36,244 bases of DNA, taken from positions 1-36,244 of the forward strand of contig JAHWHI010000091.1 of the NCBI GenBank assembly GCA_019323355.1, read 5' to 3'. This document shows positions 31,618 to 36,244 of this stretch, in pieces (the stretch's first letter is position 1; each line of letters begins with the position of its first letter). The notes under the pieces were generated by a model that did not search any database, was not told where the DNA came from, and saw only the letters and a program-made list of their open reading frames with translations. The DNA is from Candidatus Woesearchaeota archaeon (lineage in GTDB: Archaea; Nanobdellota; Nanobdellia; Woesearchaeales; WJKV01). The position numbers and the translations under genes were made by a program.

Positions 31618-33420
31618 CTAAGCATTAGTTTCATAGCCGCGGATCCTGTTGAAGCTTTTCTCCAGGTCACGGATTGTGAAGTCTATCATGGTAGGGCGGC
31701 CGTGCGGACAGGAATGCGGCTGCTTGCACTGCATCAACCGCTTCACAAGTGTTGACATCTCCATATTCTCAAGGATATCGCCTGCTTTGACAGCCCGTCT
31801 GCAAGCGACCCTTGCAAGGATCTCTTCTGTTATCTGCAGGATCTTCTTGTCCTTTTCCTTGTTCAGCTCTGCGACAAGATCCATGAACAGGTCTGGGCTC
31901 TGCTGTTTTCCAAGAATAGAAGGGGTTGTCCTTAAAATCAATGAACTGCCGCTCATCTCATCCACTGTGAAACCGAACTCTCTCAGCTTTTCCTTATTGT
32001 TCTTTACCAAGGTCTGTTCAGATACATTAAGGTGGAGCTGGACTGGTGTCAGCAGCTCTTGTGTCTTTACTGCTTTCTGTGAATATTTCTCAATGACCTC
32101 TTCAAATAAGATCCGTTCATGCGCAGCGTGCTGATCAATCACACGAAGCCCTTTCAAGGTCTCAACAAGAATGTAAGTCTTATGGATCCTTCCGATCACA
32201 TTGAAAGCTGCATCCTCTACTGTCAGAGGGGTTATGACAACCCCTTCACCTTTATCATCGAGCAATTGTTTCTGCTTGCTAGGTTCTGTGTCAACAGGCC
32301 TGTGCTTGAACTGTTCCATCTGTTTCATGATCAGTTCCTTGTTCCTGAGAAGATTCCTGATGTCAGTCTGGGGCAATGTACTCTGAGCCTCTGGCTGGAT
32401 TATTTTTGCAGGGTCTGCCTTTGGAACCAAACTTACTGTTTCCAGCTCTGTCTTTATTGTGTCTCTTATGTCAAAACATACAATATCTTCTTTCTCAATC
32501 CGTACTTCGATCTTTGTAGGATGCACATTTACATCAATCTTGTCTTTTGGTATTTCAAAATTTAATATGACTACAGGATAACGTTCTGTATTCAGAAGAT
32601 TTGCATAAGCATCTACGATCGCATTGTTTATCTTATGGTTTTTTACGTAACGATGGTTGATGAAAGTTATTATCATTGACTTGTCAGCGCGGTTGACAGT
32701 CGGCTTGCCGATAAAACCCCTGATCTTGATGTGTTCAGTCTCTTTGTTTATAGGTATCATCTCCTTTGCAAGCTCTCTTCCGTAGATATTCACAATGTTT
32801 CCTAACCGGTCTGGTGTTTTTGGAGCGAAAAGAACATCTTTTCCGTTGTGCACAAGCCTGAAACCGATTCCCTGGTATGCCAAAGCATATTTTGTAACAA
32901 CATCTGCAATATGCGAGAATTCAACAGGAATATCTTTCATGTATTTTTTCCTTGCAGGTGTATTGTAGAACAGGTCATATATCTTTATTGTTGTTCCGAT
33001 CGGAACTCCCACTGGCTTTTTATTTTTGATCTCGCCGTTCTCTATCTCAAGCTCCAGGCCTTCTGTGTCGAGCTGTGTCTTTGTCTGGATCTCCATCCGT
33101 GAGACAGAAGCTATTGATGCAAGGGCTTCTCCGCGAAAACCCAAAGAACCGATCCTGAAAAGATCTCCTGCTGTTTTTATCTTTGAAGTTGTATGTTTTT
33201 TAATTGCGAGCTCTGCATCCTCTTTTGACATCCCAGAACCATCATCCTGGATCCTTATGAAAGATTTTCCTCCTTCTTTCACTTCTATGATTATGTTCTG
33301 GGCGCCTGCGTCAATAGAATTCTCAATAAGCTCTTTCACAACAGAAGCAGGCCGTTCAATGACCTCTCCAGCTGCGATCTTGTTGATAATGTCAATAGGT
33401 AATTCTAGTATCTTCCCCAT
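31618..33420 (-). CDS. mutL: DNA mismatch repair protein MutL (endonuclease type)
   Basis: GHKL ATPase of 600 residues that couples mismatch recognition to strand removal. N-terminal motifs are intact: IDIINKIAAGEVIERPASVV, KELIENSIDAGA (Glu30, Asn34), DDGSGM and GSLGFRGEAL. The C-terminal domain keeps the metal-binding nuclease motif DQHAAHERILFEE, the ACRRAVKAG segment and CPHGRP. It is therefore an endonuclease-type MutL. ATG 33420 is chosen for GGAGGGG just upstream; the longer frame from 33453 lacks a signal. MutL is rare in archaea and probably acquired from bacteria; no MutS is in the window. Confidence 0.96.
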   Translation of the reverse strand: MGKILELPIDIINKIAAGEVIERPASVVKELIENSIDAGAQNIIIEVKEGGKSFIRIQDDGSGMSKEDAELAIKKHTTSKIKTAGDLFRIGSLGFRGEALASIASVSRMEIQTKTQLDTEGLELEIENGEIKNKKPVGVPIGTTIKIYDLFYNTPARKKYMKDIPVEFSHIADVVTKYALAYQGIGFRLVHNGKDVLFAPKTPDRLGNIVNIYGRELAKEMIPINKETEHIKIRGFIGKPTVNRADKSMIITFINHRYVKNHKINNAIVDAYANLLNTERYPVVILNFEIPKDKIDVNVHPTKIEVRIEKEDIVCFDIRDTIKTELETVSLVPKADPAKIIQPEAQSTLPQTDIRNLLRNKELIMKQMEQFKHRPVDTEPSKQKQLLDDKGEGVVITPLTVEDAAFNVIGRIHKTYILVETLKGLRVIDQHAAHERILFEEVIEKYSQKAVKTQELLTPVQLHLNVSEQTLVKNNKEKLREFGFTVDEMSGSSLILRTTPSILGKQQSPDLFMDLVAELNKEKDKKILQITEEILARVACRRAVKAGDILENMEMSTLVKRLMQCKQPHSCPHGRPTMIDFTIRDLEKSFNRIRGYETNA

Positions 33421-33466
33421 TTCCCCTCCTATGGACAGTACAAGAATAAGCACAATATAAAAGGAT
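33421..33466 (-). promoter_or_regulatory. mutL promoter and ribosome-binding site
   Basis: Read on the minus strand, CTTTTATATTG (about 33455-33465) is the TATA box, centred about 41 nt before ATG 33420. AGGAGGGGAA lies directly upstream of the ATG as a strong Shine-Dalgarno. The leader is about 15 nt. Confidence 0.55.
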
Positions 33467-33511
33467 TTCGGAATCGTTTTTTTGGCATTTATAATACAAT
33501 CAAATAATATC

Positions 33512-34396
33512 TCAGCTGCAGGCCCCTATGTTTGTCGGCCAGGCTACATAACGGTTAGTTTGTAAATTTCTATATAATTGGCAATTTTGGAATGCTCCTC
33601 TTGGTTCAAGGTTAGAACACTCCACTATATGTGTTTCCACTTGGTTATTTTTGCAATATTTTTCTTCAACTATCACAGGGTTATTAACATCACAAAAGTC
33701 ATTGAAGTACATAACAGTAGGCGCTCCTTCCTGGGGAGGTTGAATTCGAAGTGTTGTCGATGGAATTGAAAAAGAAGTGTCGTTAAATAAATCTAGATTT
33801 TCCTTAGTATTATCTGAATCATAGCAATATTGGTACAATGTATCATGGTCTGTACAAGTTCCATCAACACATTCTGTTCCGTTCGGACATGTGTAAAGCT
33901 GCAAATTTATTATTTTATTTGTGCATACTGATCCTGGAACAATAAAAGCCTGGTTTCCTTGAGGAGTGCATTCAAAAATGCGCAGGTCTAGCATAATATT
34001 ATTTCTTTGACAGTAAGGCATTCCAATTGGTTCGTCTAATCCACAGTCAAGAGGTATTGCACATTCTCCGGGTCTTACACATGCGCCATTATAACAGATC
34101 ATGCCTTCGTTACCGCAGGAATATTGTTGATAGGAAAATGTATCTCTATGGCATGTTGCTTCTTCCATTATGCCGCTTCCTCCAACAATGCATTGATCAT
34201 AGTATTTTTGATTATTATAAGTGACATAATTTTGATTATAAGGATCTATTGCTTTTCCATCTGAGTCAATACATCCTGCGAGGCCTGTGGCACTAAATTC
34301 TGTTGCCCATCTAGCCTTCCCAATAGGGGTGCATCCAACTAATGTAAAAAGTAAGAAACTCATGATAACTATCAGAGCAAATGATGCTTTTTTCAT
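33512..34396 (-). CDS. Cys-rich lipoprotein with repeated motifs, unknown function
   Basis: A 294-residue extracytoplasmic protein. The signal peptide ends in the lipobox LVGC (Cys22). The mature part holds many Cys in loosely repeated units, for example YSCGNEGMICYNGACV and YTCPNGTECVDGTCT, alternating with (M)PYCQRNN and EKYCKNNQ segments that precede a C-terminal Cys. The even spacing suggests disulphide-bonded small modules. No enzymatic motif is seen. I chose ATG 34396 because the signal peptide starts there and a TATA box lies 28 nt upstream; the frame extends 19 residues further without support. The gene is AT-rich compared with neighbours. Confidence 0.8.
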   Translation of the reverse strand: MKKASFALIVIMSFLLFTLVGCTPIGKARWATEFSATGLAGCIDSDGKAIDPYNQNYVTYNNQKYYDQCIVGGSGIMEEATCHRDTFSYQQYSCGNEGMICYNGACVRPGECAIPLDCGLDEPIGMPYCQRNNIMLDLRIFECTPQGNQAFIVPGSVCTNKIINLQLYTCPNGTECVDGTCTDHDTLYQYCYDSDNTKENLDLFNDTSFSIPSTTLRIQPPQEGAPTVMYFNDFCDVNNPVIVEEKYCKNNQVETHIVECSNLEPRGAFQNCQLYRNLQTNRYVAWPTNIGACS

Positions 34397-34494
34397 CTTC
34401 CAGGCATAAGTAATGAGGGTATAAATAAGTATCGTTTTAGGCCTTTTTAGCACAACCTTTATAAAGAGATTCGAGACCCTATATATAGAATTGT
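34397..34494. promoter_or_regulatory. Divergent promoter region, lipoprotein / PIN gene
   Basis: Minus strand: TATAAATAA (34420-34428) is centred 28 nt before ATG 34396. Plus strand: CTTTATAAAG (about 34458-34467) is centred about 33 nt before ATG 34495; a second AT box (ATATATAG, about 34480-34488) is too close to the ATG to act as a normal TATA box. Confidence 0.5.
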
Positions 34495-34881
34495 ATGAAA
34501 ATCATACTCGATACAAATTTCCTGCTCATACCAGGCACACTGGGGGTTGATATCTTTTCCATGATTAGAGATATGGATCCTAAGGCAGGGTTTTATGTTG
34601 TTGATAAGACAGTTGATGAACTTGACAGCATCATTGCCAAGAAAGCTCCAAAGTTCAAAAAGGCGGCCAAACTGGCAAAACAGTTCATTAATAAATTCAA
34701 TATCACGATTTTGAGCTCAAAAACGCAAACTTTTAAAAATGTGGACGAGCTCATCCTGAAAATTGCAGGGGAAGGAGGGTATCTCGTGGCAACACAGGAC
34801 GCCCTGATGAAGAAAAAGGCACGTTCAAAAGGGCTTCAGATAATATATCTGAGGCAGAAAAAATATGTTATAATTGACTGA
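34495..34881 (+). CDS. PIN-domain ribonuclease, Fcf1/Utp24-like
   Basis: A 128-residue PIN nuclease. The acidic active-site residues are in place: Asp6 in ILDTNFL, Glu42 in VDELDSI, Asp84 in NVDELI and Asp102 in VATQDALMKKKA. The C-terminal pattern (KGLQIIYLRQKKYV) and the location directly ahead of rpoE are typical of the archaeal Fcf1-like proteins (COG1412). Eukaryotic Fcf1/Utp24 cleaves pre-rRNA, so a role in rRNA processing is likely; toxin function (VapC) is less likely because no antitoxin gene precedes it. Confidence 0.88.
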   Translation: MKIILDTNFLLIPGTLGVDIFSMIRDMDPKAGFYVVDKTVDELDSIIAKKAPKFKKAAKLAKQFINKFNITILSSKTQTFKNVDELILKIAGEGGYLVATQDALMKKKARSKGLQIIYLRQKKYVIID

Positions 34882-34889
34882 GGGAAAAA

Positions 34890-35480
34890 ATGTTTTATAC
34901 TGTGAAACTAAGGGACCACATCCGTGTTCCTCCGGCAATGCTTGGAGAGGATGTGAAAAAAGCTGTCTTCAAACAATTAAGAGAGAAGTATGAAGGACAT
35001 ATCTCAAAAGATATCGGTTCTGTTATCGAAGTCGGAGACATTGAGGATATCGGGACAGGAGTCATAGTTCCTGGTGACGGAGCTCCTTATTATCCGACAA
35101 CATTCACATTATTCGCGTTCCAGCCTGAGATGCAGGAAGTTGTCCTTGGAAAGATAAAGGACATGGCTGACTTTGGCGCTTTCATCAATCTTGGTCCAAT
35201 GGACGGTATGATACATATCTCGCAGACAATGGATGATTTTGTCTCATTCGCAAAAGAAAAAGTTCTGACTGGAAGAGATTCAAAAAGGGTCCTGAAAGTC
35301 GGGGACGATTGCAGAGCGAGAATAATCGCAGCGTCTTTCAAAGACATCTCAAACCCTAAGATCGGCGTCACAATGAGACAAGCAGGTCTAGGAAAACTTG
35401 ACTGGATAAAGGAAGATGCTGAGAAAAAATCTGGCAAAGCTGAAGAGCCAGAAGAAAAACCAGCAAAGAAGAAAAAATAG
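34890..35480 (+). CDS. rpoE: RNA polymerase subunit E' (Rpb7 homologue)
   Basis: Stalk subunit of archaeal RNA polymerase, 196 residues; with RpoF it binds nascent RNA and aids initiation. The N-terminal RNP-like domain begins MFYTVKLRDHIRVPP and includes GDGAPYYPTTFTLFAF. The S1 domain (about 80-165) carries VVLGKIKDMADFGAFINLGPMDGMIHISQ. A Lys/Glu-rich tail follows. GAGGG precedes the ATG at good spacing, 8 nt after the PIN gene, forming one operon. Confidence 0.95.
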   Translation: MFYTVKLRDHIRVPPAMLGEDVKKAVFKQLREKYEGHISKDIGSVIEVGDIEDIGTGVIVPGDGAPYYPTTFTLFAFQPEMQEVVLGKIKDMADFGAFINLGPMDGMIHISQTMDDFVSFAKEKVLTGRDSKRVLKVGDDCRARIIAASFKDISNPKIGVTMRQAGLGKLDWIKEDAEKKSGKAEEPEEKPAKKKK

Positions 35481-35488
35481 GTGCGAAA

Positions 35489-35671
35489 ATGAAAAAAGTC
35501 TGTAAAGGATGCAAATTGTTTGTCGCCGGGGATGTATGCCCTGTATGTAAAAAGAACCAGTTTTCCACAAACTGGAAAGGACGTATCATAATCATTGATC
35601 CTGAAAAGAGCGAGATAGCAAAGAAAATAGGAGCAACTATTGCAGGGGAATATGCAATAAAAGTAAGATAA
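35489..35671 (+). CDS. spt4: Transcription elongation factor Spt4 (RpoE'')
   Basis: A 60-residue zinc protein that partners Spt5 to keep RNA polymerase processive. Four Cys (5, 8, 17, 20) form the zinc site in VCKGCKLF and VCPVCKKNQF; WKGRIIIIDPEKSEIAKKIG and GEYAIKVR are typical. Start ATG 35489 has AGGTG upstream. Located between rpoE and rps24e as usual in archaea. Confidence 0.95.
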   Translation: MKKVCKGCKLFVAGDVCPVCKKNQFSTNWKGRIIIIDPEKSEIAKKIGATIAGEYAIKVR

Positions 35672-35673
35672 AA

Positions 35674-36072
35674 ATGAAAATAGATATTATCGATAAAAAA
35701 GACGAAAGTTTGTTTCAGAGAGAGACAATAACCGCGAAATGCGAATTTGATAATGCGACTCCTTCTAGGCTAGAGCTGAGGAACCGGCTTGCTGCACAGC
35801 TTGGAGTAAAAGAAAATCTTGTTGTAATCAAGAATGTCTTTACTGATTTCGGCGCGCGGTCAGGAAGAATCGAGGCTTGCGTTTACAAGAGTGAAGAAGC
35901 TCTGAAAAAAGTTGAATCAGAGAAGATGATAAAAAAACACACTCCTAAGCAGGAAGAGAAACCTGCCGAAGAGGCTGCTCCTGCTGAGAAGAAAGAAGAA
36001 GAGAAAAAAGAAGAAGCGCCAGCAGAAAAGCCTGCTGAAGAAAAAAAGGAAGAAAAACCTGAGGCTGCTTAA
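35674..36072 (+). CDS. rps24e: Ribosomal protein S24e
   Basis: Small-subunit protein, 132 residues. The S24e core (1-95) shows FQRETITAKCEFDNATPSRLELRNRLA and VVIKNVFTDFGARSGRIEACVYKSEE. It carries an extended Glu/Lys/Ala/Pro tail of about 35 residues with imperfect EEKPAE and KKEEE repeats, longer than in most archaea. The tail DNA is purine-rich and creates spurious open frames on the other strand. It starts 2 nt after spt4. Confidence 0.93.
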   Translation: MKIDIIDKKDESLFQRETITAKCEFDNATPSRLELRNRLAAQLGVKENLVVIKNVFTDFGARSGRIEACVYKSEEALKKVESEKMIKKHTPKQEEKPAEEAAPAEKKEEEKKEEAPAEKPAEEKKEEKPEAA

Positions 36073-36074
36073 AA

Positions 36075-36244
36075 ATGGCAAAGAAGAAAAAAGCACGAAA
36101 AACAAAAGAAAAGAAAGAGAAAAAACCAAAAAAAAGGAAGCACGCCCATACAAGATATGAAGTTTCTGGAGATTCTGTAAAAAGAAAGAACCGAACATGC
36201 CCTAAATGCGGAAAAGGTGTATTCCTGGCTGAACATAAGGACAG
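36075..36244 (+). CDS. rps27ae: Ribosomal protein S27ae, N-terminal part (runs off the window)
   Basis: Starts at ATG 36075, 2 nt after the rps24e stop, and continues to the window edge (56 codons visible). After a highly basic, Lys-rich N-terminal extension of about 30 residues, the S27ae core appears: HTRYEVSGDSVKRKNRTCPKCGKGVFLAEHKDR, with the first Cys pair of the zinc finger. The second pair would lie beyond the window. The gene order rpoE-spt4-rps24e-rps27ae is a classic archaeal arrangement. Confidence 0.93.
   Translation, partial: MAKKKKARKTKEKKEKKPKKRKHAHTRYEVSGDSVKRKNRTCPKCGKGVFLAEHKD

Noticed and set aside
34495..34881. VapC toxin of a toxin-antitoxin pair
   Set aside because: No antitoxin gene precedes it; gene context with rpoE/spt4 and the C-terminal pattern fit the Fcf1-like rRNA-processing PIN proteins.
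35940..36066. Tandem repeat in the rps24e tail
   Set aside because: Imperfect low-complexity Lys/Glu/Ala/Pro coding sequence rather than a DNA repeat element.
35917..36198. 93-codon minus-strand frame across rps24e/rps27ae, very rich in Phe/Leu/Ser
   Set aside because: Mirror of the purine-rich Lys/Glu codons of the ribosomal protein tails; no initiation signal.
1..36244. CRISPR arrays, tRNA genes, rRNA genes, prophage or conjugation genes
   Set aside because: Reading both strands showed no regularly spaced direct repeats, no tRNA-like cloverleaf and no phage or transfer proteins.

Overview
The window looks like chromosomal DNA from an archaeon, most likely a DPANN-type lineage (Woesearchaeota/Pacearchaeota-like). 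This rests on gene content and signals, not on a database match. Archaeal markers are a fibrillarin/Nop5 box C/D pair, diphthine synthase, a family B DNA polymerase with a terminal PCNA-binding motif, archaeal-type ValRS and IleRS, AlaX, and the cluster PIN/Fcf1 - RpoE (Rpb7) - Spt4 - S24e - S27ae. TATA boxes centred about 25-33 nt before many start codons imply leaderless or nearly leaderless mRNAs. Bacterial-flavoured genes (MutL, a response-regulator receiver, a Liv ABC transporter, lipoproteins) sit among them. Genes are packed tightly on both strands. No tRNA, rRNA, CRISPR array, transposase or prophage gene was seen, and no gene-free stretch exceeds 300 bases.

Layout. 1-5.6 kb: an unidentified partial gene divergent from valS; then a methyltransferase, cysS and an orphan receiver protein on the minus strand. 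5.7-9.0 kb: a minus-strand operon nop5 - AIM24-family - small membrane protein - alaX - flpA, joined by 4-nt ATGA overlaps or a 3-nt gap. 9.0-13.8 kb: a membrane-anchored protein, dphB, a tRNA-dihydrouridine synthase and polB. 13.8-16.2 kb: a Ser/Gly-rich zinc metalloprotease, a DJ-1/PfpI protein that may be made in lipoprotein and cytosolic forms, and an unknown protein. 16.2-20.8 kb: a promoter, a 14-codon isoleucine-rich ORF and paired RNA hairpins directly ahead of ileS, then a possible DNA-binding protein and a ureohydrolase. 20.9-27.2 kb: two small membrane proteins, livK, then livH-livM-livG-livF followed by a phosphoesterase lipoprotein. 27.2-31.6 kb: a large charged helical protein, a winged-helix regulator with palindromes at its promoter, ftsZ behind apparent tandem promoters, a stem-loop terminator and a structured-RNA candidate. 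31.6-34.4 kb: mutL and a Cys-rich lipoprotein. 34.5-36.2 kb: the PIN - rpoE - spt4 - rps24e - rps27ae cluster, running off the end.

Main themes are translation quality and RNA modification (valS, ileS, cysS, alaX, flpA/nop5, dus, dphB, ribosomal proteins), replication, repair and division (polB, mutL, ftsZ), and branched-chain amino acid supply (liv genes, with valS and ileS as consumers of the same amino acids).

The most unusual signal is upstream of ileS: a TATA box placed as for a leaderless gene, a peptide MRMARIIQITGIII with six Ile codons in 14, and three RNA segments that can pair in mutually exclusive ways. This resembles a bacterial amino-acid attenuator, which would be unexpected in an archaeon. 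Second is a structured RNA candidate between ftsZ and mutL. Third is a DJ-1 gene with two well-spaced Shine-Dalgarno/start pairs that would give secreted and cytosolic forms.
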